DNA of 64,000 nucleotides from Bacillus sp. FJAT-22090 (GCF_001278755.1 NZ_CP012601.1:1116001-1180000), one strand, 5' to 3'. Shown: positions 53,026 to 60,828, counted from the stretch's first letter. Program-made: numbers and translations. Notes: generated by a model from the sequence alone, not told the origin.

Positions 53026-53859
53026 TTAATTCTCTATCTTATCGACTTTTATCATAATTTTGGTGACGAAATGTTCTTTATGATTTTTTACGACTGTATC
53101 ATAAATGTACTCTTCAAAAATATAATCTCCTAAGGTTAAATTTAAAGCTTCCATCTCTGAAAAAAGTAGCTTATATGTTTTATGTATTGTTTTCTCATCC
53201 CCAATATGATATCCAATGAGAAAATCACCCTTAACAGTTCGAAAATAAGGATGTCCTTCCTGTGGATTTGGTTGTTCAATATATAAATAGCTATAATTAG
53301 TAAATTCTCCCTTTAATACATGCTCTCGTTTCGTTATACTGCCTATTGGATATCCTGTATCCAGATGTGATTCGTTCAATTCATTAATAAAATCTGAAAA
53401 AACCTCTACAAATTCTTCATCAGTTATATTTTCAATATTTCTGCTTATATAAAGTGTTACATCAGGTAATTGTTCAAGTGTAATTTGATGAAAATCTATG
53501 TGTTCTGCTTCTTCCATTAATGCGATTTTTGCCTCGATAATTTTTTCCTTCGTCTCAATCTCCTGACGCTTTTTTACTATCTCTTCCTTTTTTTGATACA
53601 TTAAGGATAAAAAACTTTCAGGTGTTTTATTTTGCGTGTAATGTTGAATTTCAATTAGCGACATACCAAGATCCTTTAATAAATCAATAACAAAGAATAG
53701 TTCTAATTGGCGAATTGAATAATATCGATATCCTTTTTCACTTTTCAATACCGGAGAAAAAAGACCGATTTGATCGTAATAAAAGAGTGTCTGTTTGTTT
53801 ACTTTACAAAGCTTTGCAAATTCACCTGTAGTTAAATATTTTCCATTCTTTTTATTCAT
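53026..53859 (-). CDS. MerR-family multidrug-binding regulator (BmrR-like)
   Basis: 277 residues. MerR winged helix (YLTTGEFAKLCKVNKQTLFYYDQIGLFSPV), a linking coiled coil at about 78-115, and a C-terminal GyrI-like effector domain (ISRNIENITDEEFVEVFSDF onward). This layout is that of BmrR, which binds cationic drugs and activates an efflux pump. It is divergent from the MFS gene across a shared promoter with a 19-bp spacer. Confidence 0.85.
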   Translation of the reverse strand: MNKKNGKYLTTGEFAKLCKVNKQTLFYYDQIGLFSPVLKSEKGYRYYSIRQLELFFVIDLLKDLGMSLIEIQHYTQNKTPESFLSLMYQKKEEIVKKRQEIETKEKIIEAKIALMEEAEHIDFHQITLEQLPDVTLYISRNIENITDEEFVEVFSDFINELNESHLDTGYPIGSITKREHVLKGEFTNYSYLYIEQPNPQEGHPYFRTVKGDFLIGYHIGDEKTIHKTYKLLFSEMEALNLTLGDYIFEEYIYDTVVKNHKEHFVTKIMIKVDKIEN

Positions 53860-53876
53860 TTTTTACAACACCACCC

Positions 53877-53907
53877 TTGACTATATAGCTACTATATACA
53901 CTAGGAT
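53877..53907 (+). promoter_or_regulatory. MerR-type promoter/operator of the MFS gene
   Basis: TTGACT and TAGGAT are 19 bp apart; the spacer holds the dyad TATAGCTACTATA with 7-bp arms TATATAG / CTATATA. The spacing predicts activation by the divergent regulator. Confidence 0.8.
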
Positions 53908-53977
53908 AAAAATTGTAAACAAATGAAACCATACAAGTTAGTTTACAGCAATTAGTATGTTAAGGAGAATATAGAAA

Positions 53978-55153
53978 ATGAAAACACATAAAGTCACCTT
54001 AGGATTATTATTAATGAATTTATTTATCGCCTTTTTGGGAATTGGTTTAGTAATTCCAGTCTTACCTACACTGATGAATGAATTAGGCATAACTGGAACA
54101 ACAATTGGTTATTTAACAGCGGCGTTTGCAATTGCTCAATTGATTGTTTCACCATTTGCAGGGAAAGCAGTAGATAAATTGGGTAGGAAAATTATGATTG
54201 TAATTGGTTTGTTTATTTTCGGCATCTCCGAATTTTTATTCGGTCTCGGTAAAGAAATCGAAGTGTTATTTATTTCTCGTATTTTAGGTGGTATTGGTGC
54301 TGCATTTATAATGCCAGCTGTTACGGCTTTTATTGCTGATATTACAAATTTGGATACTCGCCCAAAGGCACTCGGTTATATGTCAGCTGCAATTAGTACA
54401 GGATTTATTATTGGCCCAGGTATTGGTGGATTTTTGGCGGAATTTGGAACACGGATACCGTTCTTCTTTGCAGGAGCACTTGGTACAATTGCTGCTATAC
54501 TCTCTATAATTTTATTATCTGAGCCAAATCGTACAAAAGAAAGTAATGATCAAGTATTAGAAGGTAAGAAGGGCTTCAAACGTATAATTGCACCAAAATA
54601 TTTCTTAGCGTTTATTTTAATTTTTATTGCCTCTTTTGGATTAGCAGCTTTTGAATCATTCTTTAGTTTATTTGTGGACCACAAATTTCAATTTAAACCA
54701 TCGGATATCGCAATTGTTATCACAGGTGGTGCAATTTTTGGTGCAGCATCTCAAGTCATATTATTTGATAGACTAACAAGAATTTGGGGAGAAATTAAAC
54801 TGATTCGTTACAGCTTAATATTATCAGCCTTACTTGTCTTTTTAATGACTGTAGTTCATTCCTATTTTTCCATTTTACTTGTTACATTTATTGTTTTCGT
54901 AGGATTCGATTTATTTAGACCAGCTGTTACTTCATATCTTTCGAATATCGCAGGGAATGAACAAGGTTTCGTTGGTGGAATGAACTCTATGTTTACAAGT
55001 TTAGCGAACATTTGTGGTCCAATTTTAGGGGGGATGTTATTTGATATAAATATTAACTATCCTTACTATTTTGCGACTGTAATACTAGCTCTCGGGATAG
55101 TTCTAACATTGTTCTGGAAAAGTGCAAATGATTTCAAAAGAAGGGGAAATTGA
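53978..55153 (+). CDS. Multidrug efflux MFS transporter (Bmr/Blt/NorA-like)
   Basis: 391 residues, 12 membrane segments. FIAFLGIGLVIPVLPTLMNELG, motif A GKAVDKLGRKIMIVIG, and motif C region AISTGFIIGPGIGGFLAEFG are those of DHA1 drug:proton antiporters. With the BmrR-like regulator next door it should export cationic or hydrophobic drugs. TAAGGAGA precedes the ATG. Confidence 0.88.
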   Translation: MKTHKVTLGLLLMNLFIAFLGIGLVIPVLPTLMNELGITGTTIGYLTAAFAIAQLIVSPFAGKAVDKLGRKIMIVIGLFIFGISEFLFGLGKEIEVLFISRILGGIGAAFIMPAVTAFIADITNLDTRPKALGYMSAAISTGFIIGPGIGGFLAEFGTRIPFFFAGALGTIAAILSIILLSEPNRTKESNDQVLEGKKGFKRIIAPKYFLAFILIFIASFGLAAFESFFSLFVDHKFQFKPSDIAIVITGGAIFGAASQVILFDRLTRIWGEIKLIRYSLILSALLVFLMTVVHSYFSILLVTFIVFVGFDLFRPAVTSYLSNIAGNEQGFVGGMNSMFTSLANICGPILGGMLFDININYPYYFATVILALGIVLTLFWKSANDFKRRGN

Positions 55154-55231
55154 TATCCTCGATTTAGAGAAAAAGGTAATTTAAATTCAGAAGCAGCAAA
55201 TTATGGAATCCAATAGATTAATAAATACGCA

Positions 55232-55356
55232 GATTACTAACGTTGTGTTGATCCAAGAAGGGAAAGCCTCTATTTGTGTTGAACTTATAGAACTAATAGA
55301 CAGGTTAGTTCAACAATATCGTTATTGAACTAACGACGTCGGTTTGTCCAATAAGC
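55232..55356 (+). repeat. attC-like repeat, type E with two right sites
   Basis: ATTACTAACGTTGTG, hairpin with TTGATCC; a first right site AGAACTAATAGACAGG / TTAGTTCAACAAT, then a second TTATTGAACTAACGACG / TTTGTCCAATAAG. No gene lies between the two. After it, 55400-55465 has a decayed signal-peptide-like frame. Confidence 0.72.
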
Positions 55357-55599
55357 ATGCATTACCAATTGAATGATTTAAAAGAGAGGATTAATAAACA
55401 TTAGAAAGTTAAAACTATTACTTACGTTTTTTGCAGTCTCAGTTTTGTATAGAAATCGCTATTGATGATTCATACGACTTTAGAAATGAGTAAGGAACGG
55501 TAACGTAATGCCGTTGGAGTAATAACTGAACAATTAATACAGGAGAATTCTTTTGTTGTGTAGAAAATAACCATAAGATTCTTTTTTGGAGGTAAGAAT

Positions 55600-56043
55600 A
55601 TGTTTATCGTAAATGTTGAAGGTGCAATATACAAAAATGAAAAATGGCTCTTAATAAAACGTAGCGAAAAAGAAGAACACGCAGGAGGTTCACTATCTCT
55701 TGTTGGTGGTAAGGTAGAAAACGAAGGAAACTCAACAGATGTTTTAGAAAGAACACTTAAAAGGGAAATTGCTGAAGAAATTGGAGTAGAGGTTTCAAAT
55801 CTTAGATATGTTAATAGTTCTTCCTTTGTTACAGACGCGGGAATAAGTGTTGTAGATATCGTCTTTCTATGTGACCACGAATCTGGAGAAGCCTTTGCTA
55901 AGAGTCCTGATGAAGTTGACAGTGTTTTTTGGATGACAACCAAGCAAATTCTTGAGAATTCAACTATACCTATTTATTTAAAGGAAAATATAAAACTTGC
56001 GGATAAATTAGTAAGCACTAATGAAAAAACAGTTGTATTGTAG
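55600..56043 (+). CDS. NUDIX hydrolase
   Basis: 147 residues. The box is GGKVENEGNSTDVLERTLKREIAEEIGV; it has about six more residues than usual between the first Glu and REU, a variant spacing. SVVDIVFLCDHESGEAFAKSPDEVDSVFWM is typical of the MutT core. Substrate unknown. GGAGGTA stands 7 nt before the ATG. Single-gene unit. Confidence 0.84.
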   Translation: MFIVNVEGAIYKNEKWLLIKRSEKEEHAGGSLSLVGGKVENEGNSTDVLERTLKREIAEEIGVEVSNLRYVNSSSFVTDAGISVVDIVFLCDHESGEAFAKSPDEVDSVFWMTTKQILENSTIPIYLKENIKLADKLVSTNEKTVVL

Positions 56044-56051
56044 TTGGCATT

Positions 56052-56110
56052 CTCTTATTCAACTAGCGGGAGCTTTACTTCAAAAGGAGTAAGGCCTTTG
56101 TTATTGAGCT
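56052..56110 (+). repeat. attC-like repeat, type D, fused to a type A copy
   Basis: CTCTTATTCAACTAGCGGGAGC, hairpin GCTTTACTTC..GGAGTAAGGC. Its right site TTATTGAGCTAACGGGTGC doubles as the left site of the next copy. Confidence 0.78.
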
Positions 56111-56239
56111 AACGGGTGCTTTAGTTAAACAAGACCATCATAAGATGGTCTATTTTTACGTTCAAAATAACAAGTAAATCTCGGTGTTTCATTGTGAAAT
56201 GTTACACTTAAACTAACGCAGCAGGTTAGTGAAAGAGGA
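56101..56239 (+). repeat. attC-like repeat, type A, complete
   Basis: GAGCTAACGGGTGC, TTTAGTTAAACAAG, hairpin GACCATCATAAGATGGTC, right site CTTAAACTAACGCAGCAG with GTTAGTGAAAGAGG. Confidence 0.88.
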
Positions 56240-56327
56240 AATAAAAAACGAGAATAGAATATAAACATTGAGGATTAGGAGTCTTATCAATTAATAAACA
56301 TTAAATTATTTTAGGGGAGTCAGTGAC

Positions 56328-56894
56328 ATTAATATTAATCAAAATGTAAAAACGTCGGGTGCTTACGTTTTATATCGGGGGCTGCTTATTTTTCAGGTTG
56401 GTCCTACAGAAGAGGCAGATAACCTTGGAGTAGTTAGACTTGGTGGGCATAAAGAATTTGAAGAAACCGCATTAGAGACAGCTAGGCGTGAAGTTTTTGA
56501 AGAGGCTTCAATGAAAATAACTCCAATAAATTCTCCAATAACTTATCATATGAGTGAGTGGGGAAATAAGCCTTCCATAATAGGGTTAGGCGAGGAAATA
56601 GCTCCAATTTTAGTTAAAGGAAATGAGCAGGAATCTTTATCAATAATGTATCTTTCCTACTCTGAAAATGAACCAAATCCCTCTTCAGAAACTAATGGGC
56701 TTCTACTACTAACTCCAGAAGATGTTCATTTTATCTGTAATAATAAAATTACTTTAAATGATTTTATTAAACAAAATGGAAAAGTGATATTAAAAGGAAA
56801 TATAAATAGAGATTTATTTTTAATACCTTTTCCTCAACTATTATTTCTTTCAAAATTGTTAAAAGAACATCCAGATTTATTCATTATAAAATAA
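56328..56894 (+). CDS. NUDIX hydrolase, apparent ATT start
   Basis: About 188 residues. The frame is open well before the first ATG (56511), and that upstream part holds the NUDIX core: GAYVLYRGLLIFQVG and the box GGHKEFEETALETARREVFEEASM, in which the last Gly is Ser. AGGGGAG at 56313-56319 is 8 nt before ATT 56328; no ATG, GTG or TTG suits this frame. So it uses ATT, lost its start, or carries a frameshift near GTG 56323. A gene call from ATG 56511 would miss the catalytic box. Confidence 0.62.
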   Translation: MNINQNVKTSGAYVLYRGLLIFQVGPTEEADNLGVVRLGGHKEFEETALETARREVFEEASMKITPINSPITYHMSEWGNKPSIIGLGEEIAPILVKGNEQESLSIMYLSYSENEPNPSSETNGLLLLTPEDVHFICNNKITLNDFIKQNGKVILKGNINRDLFLIPFPQLLFLSKLLKEHPDLFIIK

Positions 56895-56925
56895 AATCAA
56901 TTAAATGAGGATGTTTGTGAAACTA

Positions 56926-57018
56926 ACACTTAAACTAACGGGTGCTTTAGTTGAGGATAGTGGATTGTTTAGGCAACTCTTTTTCTTTTGGACTACCTGG
57001 GTAAGTTAGTTGAATAAT
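56926..57018 (+). repeat. attC-like repeat, type C, complete
   Basis: CACTTAAACTAACGGGTGC, TTTAGTTGAGGAT, hairpin GTGGATTGTTTAGGCAAC with CTCTTTTTC, right site GGACTACCTGGGTAAG with TTAGTTGAATAAT. Confidence 0.82.
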
Positions 57019-57058
57019 TATGATAAAATAGGTAGTAAAAAAAGTTGGTGATTATTCT

Positions 57059-57367
57059 ATGAATTGGAATTGGAATGAGACCTCAATTAACCTCCCTTAT
57101 ACTTTTGATAACTTAAAGGAATTGTTAAATAACATTTGTAAAAGAGAAAATAAGTTCTCACAATACGAGTTTGCAAAGTGGTGTGATAACCTTACAATGG
57201 CTTTTGAAGACGATGAGCATGATGCTGATGATTTGAATGATAAAGATGAATTAGCATTATGTGTTGCACGAGATATAGAATGTCAATGGGATTTATATTT
57301 AATCAATACATATTCAGATAAAGTATTGCAAACATTAGACTTATCTCAAGTTGCCTTGCCACAATAA
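57059..57367 (+). CDS. Hypothetical acidic protein
   Basis: 102 residues, strongly acidic in the middle (FEDDEHDADDLNDKDELALC) with a Trp/Asn-rich start MNWNWNETSINLPYTFDNL. The composition recalls immunity or inhibitor proteins, but I recognise no family. TTGGTGATTATT precedes the ATG, the same leader type as the unit at 26199. Single-gene unit. Confidence 0.6.
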   Translation: MNWNWNETSINLPYTFDNLKELLNNICKRENKFSQYEFAKWCDNLTMAFEDDEHDADDLNDKDELALCVARDIECQWDLYLINTYSDKVLQTLDLSQVALPQ

Positions 57368-57421
57368 TGGCTTCTTAAATGGTTTGAGGAATTGAATAGT
57401 TTATAAGCTGATAAGTTACCA

Positions 57422-57456
57422 ATCTTGTTCAACTAACAGTTGCCTAGTTAAAGATG
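57422..57456 (+). repeat. attC-like repeat, left site only
   Basis: ATCTTGTTCAACTAACAG, TTGC, CTAGTTAAAGATGAG, followed at once by an unrelated strong terminator. Confidence 0.65.
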
Positions 57457-57458
57457 AG

Positions 57459-57497
57459 AAAAAAGATCGTTCACATTTAATGAACGATCTTTTTTAT
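57459..57497 (+). terminator. Intrinsic terminator
   Basis: AAAAAAGATCGTTCA / TGAACGATCTTTTTT with a short loop. The A-run on the left makes it potentially bidirectional. Confidence 0.87.
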
Positions 57498-57545
57498 GAA
57501 TTCAACCTATCGATTTCAACTTTTTTTGAAAATTTTTCAAGAACT

Positions 57546-57574
57546 TGAAATTATTTAACTATATAACTCGTTAT
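57546..57574 (+). promoter_or_regulatory. ECF-type promoter candidate
   Basis: TGAAAT and CGTTAT with 17 bp between, about 57 bp before the intact ECF sigma gene. The -35 lacks the usual AAC, so support is moderate. Confidence 0.5.
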
Positions 57575-57630
57575 TAGTGAAGAGAGAAAGAAACGAGATA
57601 TGCGCATAATCGTTTTACAAGGAGGTTCAT

Positions 57631-58197
57631 ATGGAAGAAGAGCTGCAGTGGATTCAAGAAGTATTAACTGGCAACAAGCAGGCTTATACTCACATTATAA
57701 ATAAATACAAAAACTTGCTATATGCGACTATTTTACGGATGACCAAAAATCCGCAAATTGCTCAAGACTTGGTTCAAGAATCATTTATTAAAGTATATCA
57801 CCAGCTTGGGAAGTATGATAATAAGGGTTCTTTTTCGAGTTGGATTTACCGGGTGACTATAAACCATTGTATGGATGAGTTCAGAAAGAAAAGCTACCAA
57901 ATGAAACAAGTAGAAATAGACGAAGAAAGAGTTGTAGATTCTATTCATCCAGAAGTTATTTTATTGAAAAAGGAAAAAAGTAGACAGTTAGAACGATTGA
58001 TCTCAACTCTTCCAGAGGATGAAAGAATGATTATTCTATTACGATATGTAAATGAATTAAGCTATGAAGAAATAAGTGAACTGGTTGAAGTACCACTTTC
58101 AGGGGTTCGTAATAAACTTCATCGAGCAAAGAAAAAAATGAGAGAAACGGTAAATCGGGAAGGAGGCTATTTTTATGAACTGTCCGAAGGTAGATAA
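57631..58197 (+). CDS. ECF RNA polymerase sigma factor
   Basis: 188 residues, complete. Region 2: YKNLLYATILRMTKNPQIAQDLVQESFIKVYHQL and GSFSSWIYRVTINHCMDEFRKK; region 4: LISTLPEDERMIILLRYVNELSYEEISELVEVPLSGVRNKLHRAKKKM. It resembles the SigM/SigW/SigV group. AAGGAGG precedes the ATG. It overlaps its anti-sigma gene by 23 bp. It is the only undamaged one of three ECF sigma loci here. Confidence 0.88.
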   Translation: MEEELQWIQEVLTGNKQAYTHIINKYKNLLYATILRMTKNPQIAQDLVQESFIKVYHQLGKYDNKGSFSSWIYRVTINHCMDEFRKKSYQMKQVEIDEERVVDSIHPEVILLKKEKSRQLERLISTLPEDERMIILLRYVNELSYEEISELVEVPLSGVRNKLHRAKKKMRETVNREGGYFYELSEGR

Positions 58198-59752
58198 ACT
58201 TTCCCAGTACGCTGATAACCTACTAACACAACAAGAACATTCTCAAATACTTACACATATAAACACTTGTGATACATGTACAAGTATTGTTCAACTCTTT
58301 AAAGAGGAACAACAATTTTTAAAAGAAAATTTACAATCACCAACATTACCGGATGATTTTGCATCACTTGTTCTGGAACAACTGGAACCATACAAACAGA
58401 AAGATGTACGAAGAAAAAAACAAATCTGGAATCGTATATTTCTATTAGCAGCTAGCATTGTGTTAGCTTTAGGTTTGACTGCTACATTAAGCCCTAGCTT
58501 TGCTCAGTTTATAGAAGGCATGTTTAGTACAAAACAGGTAGATGAAGGACTAAAGATGGCATCAGATGAAGGGTTGAGCGAAAGGGTTAATTTGGAAGTA
58601 TCAGATCAGGATCTTATATTTAAAGTAGAAGATATAATTGTAGATTCATCACGAGTGGCATTATCTTTACAAGTTATTAATGAAGATGGTGTAGCAGAGA
58701 GACCAAACATAAATGAATCAAATAAAGGTAACCGAATTTCAGTTAATGGTTACAATGGTGAGTACACCTACTCCATGGGTTACAGAATGGATAGAGGGTT
58801 AGATTATAATTCTTTTCAAGTGTTTATTAGTGATGAACCTGGATTAGAAAAAGTAACTATCAATTTTCATCTTGTCGAGTTAAACGGCAAACAGGGAAAA
58901 TGGGAGTTAGAGATACCAGTTGAATTAACAAATAACAGTGATAAAACTAAAAATGTAATTCTAAATAATGCTACCCACAATATTAATGGAGTAGCAATTA
59001 ATCTAAAGGAAATACAGTACGCTCCCACTTCAAATACATTGTTGTATGAAACTTCTTATGAATCATCAGAGCAAGTAAAAGTGGAGGATAATTTTCAATC
59101 ATTAAAAGAACAGTTTGGATTTGACGTAACTGAGTTCAATACTTTTGGAACATCTATAAAATATCATATAGAAAATGAAGAAAAGGAAGTTATTCTGAAA
59201 TTTTCACCTTTTAATCAGGAGGAAGCAATGGACGAAAAACTAATCATTAGTTCTGCACGAGGAAAAGGAAAATTAGGTCATACAGCTTGGAAGGAAGCTT
59301 TTGTACCAGATAAAATTGACAGTAAACTCACTTTTGTATTGGATGGTGTCTATAAAGTAGTTCCCACTGATTTTTCTGTTAAGTTCAATCCAAATAAAAT
59401 AAAGGAAAATCCTGTTTCATTTAAATATATGGGAAATGGAGTAACAATAAAAAACGCAGAATTACAGAGTGCAGCTAATACAAGTGAACCGACTTTTTTT
59501 GAAATTGAAATGGAGGTGAATAAAGAAAGCAAAGCAGCGGAACTTGGTATATGGGTGTTGAGGGACGATACTGGAAAATCTTTTAGAATTGACAATGAAA
59601 CTACAACAAAGGGAAAAGAAAGTAACATGCGATCCATCTATTTCAAAACTAATGGTTTAGATGAAATCCCAGAGGAAATGTCTTTACATTTGCTTACTGC
59701 AACTAGCTATTATGAGCTAGAGGAAAAATGGAGAGTTCCGTTATATGAATAA
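58175..59752 (+). CDS. Anti-sigma factor with DUF4179/DUF5643-like extracellular part
   Basis: 525 residues. The cytoplasmic zinc-binding anti-sigma motif is HINTCDTC (HxxxCxxC) in the first 40 residues, a membrane segment lies at about 88-110 (IFLLAASIVLALGLTATL), and about 410 residues are extracellular, beta-rich. FSTKQVDEGLKMASDEGL after the membrane is typical of DUF4179. It should hold the sigma factor inactive until an envelope signal arrives. Confidence 0.85.
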   Translation: MNCPKVDKLSQYADNLLTQQEHSQILTHINTCDTCTSIVQLFKEEQQFLKENLQSPTLPDDFASLVLEQLEPYKQKDVRRKKQIWNRIFLLAASIVLALGLTATLSPSFAQFIEGMFSTKQVDEGLKMASDEGLSERVNLEVSDQDLIFKVEDIIVDSSRVALSLQVINEDGVAERPNINESNKGNRISVNGYNGEYTYSMGYRMDRGLDYNSFQVFISDEPGLEKVTINFHLVELNGKQGKWELEIPVELTNNSDKTKNVILNNATHNINGVAINLKEIQYAPTSNTLLYETSYESSEQVKVEDNFQSLKEQFGFDVTEFNTFGTSIKYHIENEEKEVILKFSPFNQEEAMDEKLIISSARGKGKLGHTAWKEAFVPDKIDSKLTFVLDGVYKVVPTDFSVKFNPNKIKENPVSFKYMGNGVTIKNAELQSAANTSEPTFFEIEMEVNKESKAAELGIWVLRDDTGKSFRIDNETTTKGKESNMRSIYFKTNGLDEIPEEMSLHLLTATSYYELEEKWRVPLYE

Positions 59753-59867
59753 AATAATAAGCCTATAGGATAGAAAATAAAGAAGAAAGTGTCTTCGTCA
59801 ACAAATTTTGTATAAAGTGGTCGCTTTTTTATATGCGTGATTGCAAACAATAATGACTACAATTTTC

Positions 59868-59953
59868 TACAATTAACAGGGCACTTTAGTTTAAAGTCAT
59901 CGGGGTTGCTTAGGCAACTCTTTTTCTTATTGAACGGAAATATAAGTAATAAG
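59868..59953 (+). repeat. attC-like repeat, type C
   Basis: ACAATTAACAGGGCAC, TTTAGTTTAAAG, hairpin GGGTTGCTTAGGCAACTC plus T5, then TTATTGAACGG; the right spacer is lost (ATATAAGTAATAAG). Confidence 0.73.
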
Positions 59954-60000
59954 AAATAATAAATGAAGTACATTATTTAACAAAATTGTTAAGGTGAAAA

Positions 60001-60156
60001 ATGAAGAATAATAAAAATAAATCAAATGTTGGATATACAATATTTAAGTCAACGGGAGTATGTCACGAATTTCCTCAAGCTAATTTAGTAAAACAACAAG
60101 TGATTGGTAACGTACTTTTTATCGAAAAAACATATATGACAGTTATAGTTGAGTAA
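60001..60156 (+). CDS. Small hypothetical protein (51 residues)
   Basis: MKNNKNKSNVGYTIFKSTGV, CHEFPQANLVKQQVIG, NVLFIEKTYMTVIVE. AAGGTGA precedes the ATG. No homologue recognised. It is the only frame in the unit after the repeat at 59868. The following 60157-60643 stretch holds nothing firm; a good ribosome site at 60317-60323 leads to a 4-codon frame, probably a dead gene start. Confidence 0.45.
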   Translation: MKNNKNKSNVGYTIFKSTGVCHEFPQANLVKQQVIGNVLFIEKTYMTVIVE

Positions 60157-60643
60157 AAACTGAAAGTGTAAATGTCCAAGGAAGTATTGATAAAGAATCG
60201 CTGATTTTGCGTTTCATGGATGGCTAACAGGAAATCTTTACAAATTCTTATTAATTCACTGTTTTATTAAACTGTATAATTAACGTGTTATTCAAGCTCT
60301 ATACAAATGTAACAGGAGGGGAATCTATGTATAAAAATTAAAATTTACTTTAAAAAAGACAGATTACAAGGCTTATTAAAAAACTACATATAAAAGGAAA
60401 ATTATAATTATGCAAAAATAAACAATTTGTATCGTTAAAATGTTAGTAATCACCATATTAATGCTAATGACAAACATTAGGTCAATTGTTATTGGGTCAG
60501 TTACTAAATATGTGATGTAACAATCGATGTGCTTGAATAATAAAATAATAGATTGACTTTTTGTCATCTTCCTTATGTACAAATTAAAAGGAGAATGTAG
60601 TTCTGAAAGTAAATTTTGAGGGATTAATATAATTATGAATAAT

Positions 60644-60705
60644 ATTCTTTGACTAATAGGAGCTTTAACCCGATGAGGAATAATGCTCTTTTTTGTTGAA
60701 AAGGA
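60644..60705 (+). repeat. attC-like repeat, type E left half; last copy in the window
   Basis: TATTCTTTGACTAATAGGAGC, hairpin AGCTTTAACCC..GGAATAATGCT, T6 and TTGTTGAAAAGG. The right site is missing. Confidence 0.65.
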
Positions 60706-60828
60706 CAATTATTTGGGAAATATTTTCAACCTTAAGATGCATAAAATCTCGGTCTTGAGATGTACTATAATTTTTTAATTATCTGTTAGATTTATATTAT
60801 GAAAGAAAACCTAATACGGAGGTGACTT

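Larger units (their letters stand above)
793..60705 (+). other. Array of gene units separated by attC-like repeats
   Basis: Nearly 60 complete or partial copies of one repeat family separate small, mostly single-gene units over about 60 kb. Each complete copy has two inverted-arm sites, a left site with spacer GGGTGC and a right site with spacer GCAGCAG-like. Outer arms pair with each other, inner arms pair with each other, and the middle is a variable hairpin plus T-run. All copies share one orientation whatever the strand of the neighbouring gene. This matches the layout of integron attC sites (1L-2L-variable-2R-1R), but no integrase gene is visible, so mobility is inferred. The array may extend left of the window; none is seen after 60705. 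Confidence 0.6.

Noticed and set aside
56511-56894. ATG 56511 as start of the NUDIX gene
   Set aside because: The catalytic NUDIX box is encoded in frame upstream of it, so this would be a truncated, inactive product.
793-60705. Reading the repeats as a CRISPR array
   Set aside because: Spacing is irregular (tens to thousands of bases), the intervening DNA is genes, and no cas genes are present.
793-60705. Reading the repeats as a classical MITE or REP family
   Set aside because: Not fully excluded, but all copies share one orientation, middles are interchangeable, and I see no target-site duplications.
793-60705. Xer/dif-type modules (pdif)
   Set aside because: The half-sites have inverted arms and a 6-8 bp centre like dif, but arm sequences do not resemble the Bacillus dif arms I know, and each unit border has two such sites.
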